NCBI GenBank assembly: GCA_002483345.1
Contig: DLHS01000007.1
Coordinates: 124,001-188,000, forward strand
Direction: 5' to 3'
Source: Bacteroidetes bacterium UBA7662
GTDB lineage: Bacteria > Bacteroidota > Bacteroidia > UBA7662
DNA length: 64,000 nucleotides
Shown here: positions 1 to 8,771 of the stretch, piece by piece
How the letters are laid out: the number at the start of each line of letters is the position of its first letter
How positions within the stretch are numbered: the first letter of the stretch is position 1
The notes under the pieces: generated by a model
Database searches by the model: none
Told to the model about the DNA's origin: nothing
The model's input: only the letters and a program-made list of their open reading frames with translations
Made by a program: the position numbers and the translations under genes

Positions 1-1223
1 TGGGTGCGCTCACACCTATTGGCAATACGGTACCTGAATATTGGAACGCCCTTATGCAGGGAGTCAGCGGTGCTGATTTCATCACGCATTTTGATGCTGC
101 CAAGTTCCGTACCCGTTTTGCTGCCGAAGTGAAAAATTTCGATGTCCATAATTTTCTCGAGCGCAAGGAAGCGAGGAAGATGGATCCGTATGTACACTTC
201 GCCATGGTGACAGCAGCCGAGGCCATGCAGGATTCGGGTCTTGATCTCGAAAAAATAAATACCGACCGCGCCGGCGTAATCTGGGGCTCAGGTATTGGCG
301 GATTATTCACTTTTATGGAAGAAGTGAGTGCCTTCGCCCGGGGAGACGGAACACCTCGTTTCAATCCCTTTTTTATCCCTAAAATGATTGCCGACATCGG
401 GGCAGGTTACATTTCCATCAAATATGGATTCCGCGGACCGAACTACACCACCGTGTCGGCTTGTGCCTCTTCCAACAACGCCATCATCGATGCCTTCAAT
501 TATATCCGGCTGAACAAAGCCGATATTTTCATTACAGGAGGGTCAGAGGCGGCTATCAACGAAGCAGGTATGGGTGGTTTCAACGCCATGAAAGCCCTTT
601 CCGAGCGCAACGACGACCCCAAAACCGCCTCCCGTCCCTTCGACGCAGACCGGGATGGATTTCTGTTGGGTGAGGGTGGTGCCAGCCTCATTCTCGAAGA
701 GCTGGAGCACGCCAAGGCCAGAGGCGCTAAGATTTATGCCGAAATAGCCGGTGGCGGTATGTCGGCAGATGCCTATCACATCACAGCCCCCCACCCGGAA
801 GGATTGGGTGCTACCAACGTCATGAAAGCCGCCTTGCTCGACGCAGGTATGAAACCGGAAGACGTTGACTATGTAAACGTACACGGCACATCCACCCCAT
901 TGGGCGATATCAGTGAAATCATGGCTATTCAGTCGGTTTTCGGTGAACACGCCTACAAAATGAATATCAGCTCTACCAAGTCCATGACTGGCCACCTCCT
1001 TGGAGCTGCCGGTGCGGCAGAGGCCGTAGCAACCATACTGGCTATCAACAACAGCATGGTACCACCTACCATCAACCACTTCACCGACGATCCTCAGTTT
1101 GATTCCCGGATTAACCTGACATTCAATAAGCCACAGGCCCGCGAAATCCGCGCTGCCCTGAGCAATACCTTCGGTTTTGGTGGTCACAACACCTCGGTCA
1201 TCTTCCGTAAATACGAAGGCTGA
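1..1223 (+). CDS. fabF: 3-oxoacyl-[ACP] synthase II (5'-truncated by window edge)
   Basis: This condensing enzyme elongates acyl-ACP with malonyl-ACP in fatty acid synthesis in the cytoplasm. The reading frame is open from base 3 and begins GALTPIGNTVPEYW, so only the first few residues (the usual MxRVVVTG segment) lie outside the window. The thiolase-fold Cys-His-His catalytic set is visible: Cys in SACASSNNAI, His in VHGTSTPLGD, and Lys/His in STKSMTGHLLGAAGAAEA. The C-terminal NTFGFGGHNTS is also typical. rnc follows after 16 nt on the same strand, matching the acpP-fabF-rnc order common in bacteria. The 5' neighbour is out of view. The call is secure. Confidence 0.95.
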   Translation, partial: GALTPIGNTVPEYWNALMQGVSGADFITHFDAAKFRTRFAAEVKNFDVHNFLERKEARKMDPYVHFAMVTAAEAMQDSGLDLEKINTDRAGVIWGSGIGGLFTFMEEVSAFARGDGTPRFNPFFIPKMIADIGAGYISIKYGFRGPNYTTVSACASSNNAIIDAFNYIRLNKADIFITGGSEAAINEAGMGGFNAMKALSERNDDPKTASRPFDADRDGFLLGEGGASLILEELEHAKARGAKIYAEIAGGGMSADAYHITAPHPEGLGATNVMKAALLDAGMKPEDVDYVNVHGTSTPLGDISEIMAIQSVFGEHAYKMNISSTKSMTGHLLGAAGAAEAVATILAINNSMVPPTINHFTDDPQFDSRINLTFNKPQAREIRAALSNTFGFGGHNTSVIFRKYEG

Positions 1224-1239
1224 CAAGCCGCGGGGCTAT

Positions 1240-1962
1240 ATGGCTTCTATCTACAATCGCTTACTGGCTCCCCGCAATCCGCTGGCCAAGGCTATTCTCA
1301 ACCTGACTGGTTACCGGCCACGGAATCTCAATTTGTATCAGCTGGCCTTTACACATTCATCCGTTCGCAAAGAAAGTGAAACCGGCTTCCGGAGAAACAA
1401 CGAAAGGCTGGAGTTTTTGGGAGATGCGGTACTCGACCTGGTGGTTGCAGAAATCCTGTTCAAAAAATACCCTTTCAAAGACGAAGGTTTTCTCACCGAG
1501 ATGAGATCCAAGGTAGTGAATGCGAACAGTCTGGATCAAATTGCCCGCAAGCTGGGTATACACGATTTGCTGGTCAGCGTTTCAGGCAACCCACGTGGCC
1601 AGTCCCCCTCCAAAAACATGAATGCCGATGCCATGGAGGCATTTATCGGTGCCTTTTACCTCGATCAGGGGTATACACGTACCTTTCATTTTATCAATCG
1701 GCGCATTGTAAAAGTACTGGTGGATTTTGACGAGCTCATGCAAACCGATGAAAACCACAAGAGCCGGCTGGTGGAATGGAGTCACCGCAATGGCAAAAGT
1801 ATCCGCTTTGAAGTGGGAGATACTGTCCAGCAAGGCAGGAATCGCTATTTCATTGTCAATCTGTTGGTCGACGACGTAGTGGTTTCCACCGGCCAGGACA
1901 TGAACAAAAAGCAGGCAGAACAAAAGGCAGCGGGAACCTTCCTCGCGAAAGCGGAGGGGTGA
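1240..1962 (+). CDS. rnc: Ribonuclease III
   Basis: This double-strand-specific endoribonuclease acts in rRNA and mRNA processing. The signature NERLEFLGDAVLDLVVAE lies at about residues 54-71 of the protein started at ATG 1240. The acidic catalytic residues recur in DAMEAFIGAFYLDQG. A C-terminal double-stranded-RNA-binding domain runs from about residue 170 and ends in KKQAEQKAAGTFLAKAE. I chose ATG 1240 (MASIYNRLL) because the frame upstream overlaps the end of fabF and encodes no recognisable RNase III sequence. The protein is 240 residues, normal for the family. It is probably cotranscribed with fabF. Confidence 0.94.
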   Translation: MASIYNRLLAPRNPLAKAILNLTGYRPRNLNLYQLAFTHSSVRKESETGFRRNNERLEFLGDAVLDLVVAEILFKKYPFKDEGFLTEMRSKVVNANSLDQIARKLGIHDLLVSVSGNPRGQSPSKNMNADAMEAFIGAFYLDQGYTRTFHFINRRIVKVLVDFDELMQTDENHKSRLVEWSHRNGKSIRFEVGDTVQQGRNRYFIVNLLVDDVVVSTGQDMNKKQAEQKAAGTFLAKAEG

Positions 1963-2015
1963 ATATGGGATGGTCCAGACCATCCCATATAGAGGGAGAT
2001 GGTTTGGACCATCCC
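1963..2015. terminator. Tandem palindromes between convergent rnc and thiL
   Basis: Two related palindromes occupy the gap between convergent genes. The first has a perfect 13-bp stem (1963-1975 with 1978-1990, core GGGATGGTC/GACCATCCC) and a 2-nt loop. The second has a shorter stem, GATGGT (1998-2003) with ACCATC (2008-2013). No long T-run follows on either strand, so the role as a bidirectional terminator is inferred from position and symmetry. The first left arm can also pair with the second right arm, giving alternative structures. Confidence 0.55.
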
Positions 2016-2026
2016 GTATATAGACC

Positions 2027-3085
2027 TCAACCCTTCGGCGCAGCCCCGAAGTGCTGCCAGCCCTGCGCAGTCAGCTCGTGTGCCTGACCGCTGCGGCTAA
2101 TCAGCATTCTGCCTTCATTTTCTTCGGTCATGTGACCGATCACGGTTATATCCGGATGGCCTTTCACTTTGGCGAAATCTTCCTGCGGTATGGTAAAGAG
2201 GAGTTCATAGTCTTCACCCCCGTTGAGAATAGCGACATTCGGGTCCATGTTAAATTCAGCAGCCGTGCGCAGGGCGATGGGGTCGATGGGCAATTTGTCT
2301 TCATACACCTTGCAACCAAGTTTGCTTTGGGTGCAGATGTGCAACAATTCAGACGCGAGCCCGTCTGAAACATCAATCATTGAAGTAGGCAACACGCCGA
2401 TGGCTTCGAAAATCGCCTTCATATCGGTGCGTGCTTCAGGTTTTAGTTGACGTTGCAACAAATAGTCATTATCGCCGAAATCAGGCTGTACTTCCGGACT
2501 TTCACGGAAGATGCGCTTTTCGCGCTCCAGGAGATTCAGACCCAGAAATGCCCCGCCCAGATCGCCTGTTACACAAATCAGGTCGCCTTGCCGGGCCGTA
2601 TTACGGCGTGTAAGGGTGGCTGCATCAGCTTCGCCGAGCGCCGTGATGCTGATCATGAGTCCGGAAGGAGAGGCGGTTGTATCGCCGCCTACCAAATCAA
2701 CCCCATAGTGCTCGCAGGCAGCCAGCAGCCCCCTGTACAGTTCTTCCATAGCTTCTACGGTGTATTTACTCGAAATGGCCAGTGAAACAGTGATTTGTTT
2801 GGGTACGGCATTCATGGCGGCCATGTCGGATACATTCACCGTAACGGCCTTGTAGCCAAGATGTGTGAGGGGTGTATAGCTGATGTCGAAATGAATGCCT
2901 TCTACCAGCAGGTCGCTGCTCACCACCAGTTGTTTGCCGGGGCCTGGTTGCAGGATGGCGGCATCGTCGCCGGGACCGAGCAGGGTTTCCGGGTTTTTGA
3001 TCCGGATATTGCTTGTCAGGTGTTTGATAAGTCCGAATTCGCCCAGTTGGGAAATAGGAGTAAGTGCAGGATTGTGCTCGGCCAT
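2027..3085 (-). CDS. thiL: Thiamine-monophosphate kinase
   Basis: ThiL phosphorylates thiamine monophosphate to thiamine pyrophosphate, the last step of cofactor synthesis. The N-terminus reads ISQLGEFGLIKHL followed by LLGPGDDAAIL, the Mg-ATP-binding GDDAA motif of the AIR synthase/ThiL fold. VNVSDMAAMNAVP and the later SMIDVSDGLASELLHI and LNGGEDYELLFT are further family motifs. A start at ATG 3085 (MAEHNPALTPIS) gives 352 residues; a TTG 18 nt further upstream is possible. It is divergent from recJ, with about 170 bp between the two starts that must hold both promoters. I could not pin either one down beyond a weak TATCTTTA at 3199-3206 facing recJ. Confidence 0.93.
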   Translation of the reverse strand: MAEHNPALTPISQLGEFGLIKHLTSNIRIKNPETLLGPGDDAAILQPGPGKQLVVSSDLLVEGIHFDISYTPLTHLGYKAVTVNVSDMAAMNAVPKQITVSLAISSKYTVEAMEELYRGLLAACEHYGVDLVGGDTTASPSGLMISITALGEADAATLTRRNTARQGDLICVTGDLGGAFLGLNLLEREKRIFRESPEVQPDFGDNDYLLQRQLKPEARTDMKAIFEAIGVLPTSMIDVSDGLASELLHICTQSKLGCKVYEDKLPIDPIALRTAAEFNMDPNVAILNGGEDYELLFTIPQEDFAKVKGHPDITVIGHMTEENEGRMLISRSGQAHELTAQGWQHFGAAPKG

Positions 3086-3257
3086 GGAACAGTTTTGCCA
3101 CAAAATTACGTTTATCGTTGGAAAGGCTGACTTTATCTCAAATGAAGCGTTCTTTTAATTTTTCAAAAGTGCATCCAACACCTTGCCCTCTGTCGTCGTA
3201 TCTTTATGGTCTTTTAGATTCGGGTGGGCTCTGGGCACACCCATGTATAGCGGAGAT

Positions 3258-4955
3258 ATGGTGAAAAGGTGGGTTTTAAAACCAGTAACAGCGTCAGAAA
3301 CGGTCGATAAACTGGCTGAAGATATCAAGGTGGATGAGGTAATCGCCCGCCTGCTGATCAGTCGGGGCATCGAAACTTATGCCGATGCCCGTACTTTTTT
3401 CAGACCGCAGCTTACCCAGTTGCACGATCCCTTTCTGATGAAAGACATGCGGAAGGCCGTAGACATCATCGAAAATGCCATCCGCAACAACGAGGCCATA
3501 CTCATCTATGGCGATTACGACGTAGATGGCACCACCGCTGTAGCGGTTTTATACCGTTTCCTCAAGCACTATCACGAACAGATCGGCTATTATATTCCGG
3601 ACCGGCACAAAGAAGGCTACGGCCTTTCACTCCAGGCAGTTGATTGGGCGGTGGAACATAACTATAAACTCATCATTACCCTTGACTGCGGCATAACCGC
3701 CGTTGATCAGGTGAATTATGCCAATGAAAAGGGCATACAGGTTATCATCACCGACCACCACCTGCCGGCAGAATTGCCCGATGCAGCGGCTATTCTTGAC
3801 CCGAAGCAGGCGGATTGCCCGTATCCGTTTAAGGATTTATCGGGTTGCGGGGTTGGGTTTAAGCTGGCCCAGGCGTTCAGCGAACGCAATGGGCTTGATC
3901 CGCAGGTGCTGTTACAGTACCTCGATCTGGTGGCTGTGAGTATCGCCGCAGATATTGTTCCCATGACCGGAGAGAACAGGGTGCTGGCGCATTATGGATT
4001 GAAAAAACTGAATGAGAATCCTTCTCATGGTCTCAAAGCCATTATCAATATCTGCTGCGACCGCAAGGACCTGGGTGTACCCGATATCGTCTTCAACATT
4101 GCTCCCCGCATCAATGCGGCAGGTCGCATGGGAGATGCTAAAAATGCCGTGGAACTGCTGCTGAGTAACAATGCCCAGGAAGCCAATTCCCGTGCCCAGG
4201 TTATCAATGAAACCAATACCGATCGCCGCGACGTAGATGCCACCATCACCAAAGAAGCCTTTCAGCTTGCAGAAGGGGTTGCCAATTTTGCCCAGCGCAG
4301 GACTACAGTTGTTTACGGTGCAACCTGGCACAAAGGCGTCATTGGGATAGTCGCTTCCCGGCTTGTAGAGGCCTATTACCGGCCGACAGTCGTCTTCAGC
4401 CATACCGAAGGACGTCTTACCGGCTCAGCCCGTTCGGTGAACGGCTTCGATATTCACCAGGCCATTTCGCAATGTGCCGAGTTTGTAGACCAGTTTGGTG
4501 GACATAAATATGCTGCCGGCCTTACCCTGAAAGAGGGCAATGTGGAAGCTTTTGCAGATAAATTTGAAGAGGTTGTCCGGAATTCAATTCAGGAAGACCA
4601 GCTTTTGCCGTTTGTCGACATCGACCAGGAAATTCAGCTGCGCGACATCACGCCCCGGTTTTTCAGGGTACTCAAGCAGTTTGCACCCTTCGGGCCGGGC
4701 AATATGTTGCCTGTTTTTATGACCAGAAATGTGTTTTCAAACGGATTTGTGCGGGTAGTAGGTGAAAATCACCTGCAGATATCCATTCAACAGGAAAATT
4801 CGGTTTCTTTCAGTGCCATTGCTTTTGGTCAGGCCGAACATTACAACCTCATTTCGAAAGGTATTCCTTTTGATGTGGTGTATACCATTGAAGAAAATAC
4901 CTGGCGGGGAGTGACGAGCATCAAACTCAATGTGAAAGACATCAAATTCAACTAA
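3258..4955 (+). CDS. recJ: Single-stranded-DNA-specific exonuclease RecJ
   Basis: RecJ is a 5'-3' single-strand exonuclease for recombination and mismatch repair. DHH-family motifs are in order: IYGDYDVDGTTAVAVLYRF at about 83-101, LDCGITA, then ITDHHLPAE, giving the metal-binding Asp/His set. SVAADIVPM-like AVSIAADIVPM and the DHHA1 motif DQFGGHKYAAGLTL follow, then a C-terminal OB-like region. ATG 3258 (MVKRWVLKP) is chosen because RecJ proteins commonly begin near this KRWVL segment. The result is 565 residues, normal for the family. lptB begins 2 nt after its stop, so recJ, lptB and the GH3 gene look like one operon. Confidence 0.94.
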   Translation: MVKRWVLKPVTASETVDKLAEDIKVDEVIARLLISRGIETYADARTFFRPQLTQLHDPFLMKDMRKAVDIIENAIRNNEAILIYGDYDVDGTTAVAVLYRFLKHYHEQIGYYIPDRHKEGYGLSLQAVDWAVEHNYKLIITLDCGITAVDQVNYANEKGIQVIITDHHLPAELPDAAAILDPKQADCPYPFKDLSGCGVGFKLAQAFSERNGLDPQVLLQYLDLVAVSIAADIVPMTGENRVLAHYGLKKLNENPSHGLKAIINICCDRKDLGVPDIVFNIAPRINAAGRMGDAKNAVELLLSNNAQEANSRAQVINETNTDRRDVDATITKEAFQLAEGVANFAQRRTTVVYGATWHKGVIGIVASRLVEAYYRPTVVFSHTEGRLTGSARSVNGFDIHQAISQCAEFVDQFGGHKYAAGLTLKEGNVEAFADKFEEVVRNSIQEDQLLPFVDIDQEIQLRDITPRFFRVLKQFAPFGPGNMLPVFMTRNVFSNGFVRVVGENHLQISIQQENSVSFSAIAFGQAEHYNLISKGIPFDVVYTIEENTWRGVTSIKLNVKDIKFN

Positions 4956-4957
4956 AC

Positions 4958-5695
4958 ATGCTGCTCCGCTCAGAAGAACTCGTTAAACGCTACAAGAAGC
5001 GCACCGTGGTTAACCACGTATCGATCAGTGTGGAGCAGGGTGAGATTGTGGGGCTACTCGGACCTAATGGGGCCGGTAAAACCACCAGCTTTTATATGAT
5101 TGTAGGACTCATCAAACCTGATGAAGGCCGTGTTTTTCTTGATCAGCTCGACATAACCTCTGAACCCATGTACAAAAGGGCGCAGCTTGGGCTGGGTTAT
5201 TTGCCTCAGGAGGCCTCGGTTTTCCGGAAACTGACGGTGGAGGAGAATATACTCGGGGTGATGCAGATGACGAACCGTCCCAAGGCAGAGCAGCTCACCA
5301 AGCTCGAAACGCTGCTGGATGAATTTAACCTGCAGCATGTTCGCAAAAACCCCGGAGAAGTGCTTTCCGGAGGAGAACGCCGCCGCACAGAAATTGCCAG
5401 AGCATTGGCCACCGATCCTAAATTCATCCTCCTCGACGAACCCTTTGCCGGTGTTGACCCCATCGCGGTAGAGGATATACAGTCTATCATCTTCGGCCTC
5501 AAGCGGAAAAATATCGGCATCCTCATCACTGATCACAATGTAAATGAGACGCTCTCGATTACAGATAAGGCTTATCTACTCATTGATGGCAGCATCCTGA
5601 AATCGGGCAGGGCAGAAGAACTGGCCGAGGATCCGGAAGTACGCCGGCTGTATCTCGGCAAACATTTTGAGCTGAAGCGAAAAGTAATCGATTAA
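4958..5695 (+). CDS. lptB: LPS export ABC transporter ATP-binding protein
   Basis: LptB is the cytoplasmic ATPase that drives lipopolysaccharide extraction from the inner membrane with LptFG and LptC. Walker A GPNGAGKTT is at 36-44, signature LSGGERRR at 136-143, Walker B ILLDEP at 157-162, and the switch histidine is in ITDHN. The YLPQEASVFRKLTVEENI segment and GERRRTEIARAL are typical of LptB rather than of generic ABC ATPases. At 245 residues the length is normal. It is tightly packed between recJ (2 nt) and the GH3-family gene (3 nt). The membrane partners LptFG are not in this window. Confidence 0.92.
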   Translation: MLLRSEELVKRYKKRTVVNHVSISVEQGEIVGLLGPNGAGKTTSFYMIVGLIKPDEGRVFLDQLDITSEPMYKRAQLGLGYLPQEASVFRKLTVEENILGVMQMTNRPKAEQLTKLETLLDEFNLQHVRKNPGEVLSGGERRRTEIARALATDPKFILLDEPFAGVDPIAVEDIQSIIFGLKRKNIGILITDHNVNETLSITDKAYLLIDGSILKSGRAEELAEDPEVRRLYLGKHFELKRKVID

Positions 5696-5698
5696 GGT

Positions 5699-7222
5699 AT
5701 GTCGGTCCTGAACAGCTTCATTGCCTGGTTCATGAAGAAACGGATCCATCAGATCGAGCTTTTCATGAAATACCCCCATGAGGTGCAGGATGAAGTACGC
5801 CGTAAACTGCTGTACAGTGCCCGAAATACCATCTGGGGACAACAATTCGGGTATGCCGACATACGCACTGCCGATGAATACCGACAGCGGGTACCCGTAT
5901 CTACCTACGAAGAGCTGCAACCCTGGATCGACCGCATCATGCGGGGAGAACAATATGTCCTTTGGAGTTCGGAGGTGAAGTGGTTTGCCAAATCATCCGG
6001 CACCACCAACGACCGTTCAAAGTTTATTCCTGTGAGCCAGGAAGCATTGGATGATTGTCATTTTAAGGGAGGAAAGGATCTCCTCAGCATCTACTGTAAC
6101 CTTTTCCCGGATACAGAGATATTCAGTGGCAAGGGTCTTACCATTGGAGGCAGCCACCAGATCAGCCAGTTGAACGATGAGTCGTATTATGGTGATTTGT
6201 CGGCAGTGCTCATGCAGAACCTGCCGTTCTGGGTCGATTTTATCCGGACGCCGGAGCTTTCCGTGGCTTTAATGGATAACTGGGAAAAGAAAGTCGAGAA
6301 GATAGGGCTGGAAACTATCGGCCAGGATGTGACGAACATCTCAGGGGTACCTACCTGGACCATCATTTTGTTTAAGTGGATACTGGAGCATACCGGTAAA
6401 AAGAACATCCACGAAGTCTGGCCCAATCTGGAGGTTTATTTTCACGGTGGGGTGAGTTTCACGCCTTACCGCGATCAGTTTGCCGAACTGGCCCCTGACA
6501 GCCGCATGAACTATCTGGAGACCTACAATGCCTCAGAGGGCTTTTTTGGTATAGCCGATCAGGTGAATTCACCTGAGATGTTGCTGATGCTTGATTACGG
6601 TGTGTATTTTGAGTTTGTAGAACCGGATAAGCTGGGTGGCCCTTTCCCGGAAACCAAAACCCTGGAAGAGGTAAAACTCAATACCAATTACGCAGTCATT
6701 ATTTCTACCAATGCCGGCTTGTGGCGCTACCTCATTGGTGATACCATTCGTTTTACCAGTCTTACACCGTTCCGTTTCCGCATCACCGGCCGTACGAAAC
6801 ATTATATCAATACATTCGGAGAGGAAGTCATCATCGACAATGCCGAATTTGCCCTTTCAGAGGCCTGCCACGCCACCGGGGCCACTATACGCGACTATAC
6901 CGCCGGCCCGGTGTTTTTAACGACCTCAGACAAAGGCGGACACGAATGGCTCATAGAATTTGAGCACCAGCCCGATGATCCGGAGCGGTTTGTAACGATA
7001 CTCGATGAAAGTATCCGCCGTGTAAATTCAGATTATGACGCCAAACGACATAAAGATCTCGCCTTGCTGAGACCGAAGGTAAGGGCCGTTCCCCAACAGA
7101 CTTTTTACGAATGGATGCGGATGCGGGGCAAGCTGGGAGGGCAGAACAAAGTACCCCGACTTTCCAACGACCGGACAATTCTTGACGCACTCCTGAAGTT
7201 CATGTCGGAGAAAGAGGCCTGA
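5699..7222 (+). CDS. GH3-family acyl-adenylating enzyme (auxin-responsive GH3-like)
   Basis: This belongs to the GH3 family. Plant members conjugate auxin or jasmonate carboxylates to amino acids through an acyl-adenylate. The nucleotide-binding motif SSGTTNDRSKFIPVS lies at about 99-113, with YLETYNASEGFFG and LWRYLIGDTIRFTS further on, and the C-terminal hinge TKHYINTFGEEVIIDNAE. At 507 residues it is slightly shorter than plant members (about 600). No signal peptide is seen. It probably forms an operon with recJ and lptB and ends 5 nt from the convergent polyprenyl synthase gene. The family assignment is firm; the substrate in bacteria is unknown, and a lipid or cofactor role is only conceivable. 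Confidence 0.85.
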   Translation: MSVLNSFIAWFMKKRIHQIELFMKYPHEVQDEVRRKLLYSARNTIWGQQFGYADIRTADEYRQRVPVSTYEELQPWIDRIMRGEQYVLWSSEVKWFAKSSGTTNDRSKFIPVSQEALDDCHFKGGKDLLSIYCNLFPDTEIFSGKGLTIGGSHQISQLNDESYYGDLSAVLMQNLPFWVDFIRTPELSVALMDNWEKKVEKIGLETIGQDVTNISGVPTWTIILFKWILEHTGKKNIHEVWPNLEVYFHGGVSFTPYRDQFAELAPDSRMNYLETYNASEGFFGIADQVNSPEMLLMLDYGVYFEFVEPDKLGGPFPETKTLEEVKLNTNYAVIISTNAGLWRYLIGDTIRFTSLTPFRFRITGRTKHYINTFGEEVIIDNAEFALSEACHATGATIRDYTAGPVFLTTSDKGGHEWLIEFEHQPDDPERFVTILDESIRRVNSDYDAKRHKDLALLRPKVRAVPQQTFYEWMRMRGKLGGQNKVPRLSNDRTILDALLKFMSEKEA

Positions 7223-7227
7223 GCGAT

Positions 7228-8196
7228 TTATTTTTTACGGTCGACCGTAAAATTCACCAGTTCCCGCAGTGACGCGCGGTAGGTATTGTCCGGAAAACCA
7301 TCCAGGATCTCAAAAGCTTCCTTCTTTAACCTTTCCATCACCTCTGCAGCATATAAAAGGCCGTTGCTTTCGTGTATAAATTTCACCACCTCCGCTACTT
7401 GGGCGGGTTTGTCGCTGTCGTTTTTGATGATGTTAATCATGCGGTTTTTTGTCCGCGCATCACTTTGTTTAAGTGCATGTATGAGGGGCAACGTCATCTT
7501 TTTCTCCTTGATATCGACATTTTTGGATTTGCCGGTATCGTCCTGACCCAGGTCGAGCAGGTCGTCTTTGATCTGGAAGGCCAGCCCCACTTTTTCCCCG
7601 AACTGCCTGCATTTTTCAATCAGGGCTTCATCAGATGCCACCGAAGCAGCCCCAACGGCACAGCAGGAGGCAATCAGTGACGCAGTTTTGTTGGATATAA
7701 TTTCAAAATATACCTCCTCGGTAATATCGAGGCGACGGGCCTTTTCTATTTGCAGCAATTCGCCTTCACTCATGCGGCGTACGGCATCGCTGGTAATTTC
7801 CAGGAGGCGGAAATCTTTGTTTTCCAGTGACAGCAAGAGGCCTTTGGAGAGGAGGTAGTCGCCCACCAACACGGCAATTTTATTTTTCCAAAGGGCATTG
7901 ATACTGAAAAAGCCACGGCGTTCGTAAGCATCATCCACCACATCGTCGTGCACCAGGGTAGCGGTGTGCAGCAGTTCTACCAGGGCTGCACCACGGTAAG
8001 TGGCCTCCTGCATTTCTCCCAGCATGCGAGCGGATAAAAACACAAACATGGGCCTGATCTGTTTGCCCTTACGTTTGACGATATAACGGGTGATTTTATC
8101 AAGCAGCGGCATCCGGCTTTGCATGGCTTGCCGGAATTTGTCCTCAAAGAGCAGCATTTCAGCTGCTACAGGTGCCTTTATCTCGTCGAGTGTCAA
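7228..8196 (-). CDS. ispB: Long-chain polyprenyl diphosphate synthase
   Basis: This trans-prenyltransferase condenses isopentenyl diphosphate onto allylic diphosphates, probably making the menaquinone side chain. The first aspartate-rich motif is DDVVDD at about 84-89 in LLHTATLVHDDVVDDAYERRG. The second is FQIKDDLLDLGQDD. KGKQIRP near residue 45 binds diphosphate. I start at TTG 8196 because homologues carry the LDEIKAPVAAEM segment and no ATG exists before residue 14. The chain length made cannot be fixed by eye, so the ispB symbol is indicative. It is convergent with the GH3 gene and separated from the exb operon by a strong terminator. Confidence 0.88.
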   Translation of the reverse strand: MTLDEIKAPVAAEMLLFEDKFRQAMQSRMPLLDKITRYIVKRKGKQIRPMFVFLSARMLGEMQEATYRGAALVELLHTATLVHDDVVDDAYERRGFFSINALWKNKIAVLVGDYLLSKGLLLSLENKDFRLLEITSDAVRRMSEGELLQIEKARRLDITEEVYFEIISNKTASLIASCCAVGAASVASDEALIEKCRQFGEKVGLAFQIKDDLLDLGQDDTGKSKNVDIKEKKMTLPLIHALKQSDARTKNRMINIIKNDSDKPAQVAEVVKFIHESNGLLYAAEVMERLKKEAFEILDGFPDNTYRASLRELVNFTVDRKK

Positions 8197-8245
8197 GCGT
8201 TGGTTTTTGTGTTCCGAAGATAGCCGTTTTGATTTCGATATGCAT

Positions 8246-8279
8246 AAAAAAACCCCGTTTCATCAGATGAAACGGGGTT
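8246..8279 (-). terminator. Rho-independent terminator of the exbB-exbD operon
   Basis: A perfect 14-bp stem (8251-8264 with 8266-8279, core CCCCGTTTCATC) with a one-base loop is followed on the minus strand by a run of seven T (complement of 8246-8252). It lies 18 nt after the stop codon of the last exbD gene and before the polyprenyl synthase gene, as expected for the end of the exb operon. Confidence 0.92.
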
Positions 8280-8297
8280 CGGTTAAGATAAAGATGC

Positions 8298-8771
8298 TCA
8301 ATAAACTTCGGTACGCAGGCTCGAAGAATAGTTGATTTTGAGTGCGCTCACCTTCCGTAGTTCTTGTTTTACGTCGGTTACGATACCCATTTTTGCATCA
8401 CGGTCACATTTCAGAGAAGTTGTAAGGAAAGGAACTTCGGCTTCAGACCGGGCAGCTCTTTCTTTCTCAATGAATTCCGGAATTTGTTTGGCTGTAGCAA
8501 AAGCATCATTCAACTGTATGCGTGGTGCAGTACCAAACTGAGCTTTAAAATTGTCAGACGGAGAGCCGATATATACATAACTCACCAATGATTTTTTCTC
8601 AAGCTTTTGAATTTCGGTAGCCTGCGGAACCACTACTTTCACTTTCAGATCGGTTTGCCGCATGACGGTAGTTACCATGAAGAAGAAAAGGAGCATGAAC
8701 ACAATATCCGGCAGGGACGAGGTATTGATTGCCGGCTGGCCATTACCGTTCTTTTTACGAAACTTTGCCAT
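8298..8771 (-). CDS. ExbD/TolR-family biopolymer transport protein (second copy)
   Basis: This is the rotor-stalk subunit of a proton-driven energiser complex that transmits force to TonB or TolA at the outer membrane. The N-terminus carries the single membrane helix LPDIVFMLLFFFMVTTVM with the proton-relaying Asp (Asp22) in NTSSLPDIVFML. A periplasmic domain of about 110 residues follows. The start codon overlaps the stop of the upstream exbD by 1 nt (TAATG), so translation is probably coupled. Paired, unequal ExbD proteins after one ExbB are common in Bacteroidota. Which partner (TonB or Tol-like) it serves is not shown by the sequence. Confidence 0.88.
   Translation of the reverse strand: MAKFRKKNGNGQPAINTSSLPDIVFMLLFFFMVTTVMRQTDLKVKVVVPQATEIQKLEKKSLVSYVYIGSPSDNFKAQFGTAPRIQLNDAFATAKQIPEFIEKERAARSEAEVPFLTTSLKCDRDAKMGIVTDVKQELRKVSALKINYSSSLRTEVY

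Noticed and set aside
543..1226. 227-codon minus-strand frame inside fabF
   Set aside because: It mirrors the fabF codons; the plus-strand frame has intact catalytic motifs.
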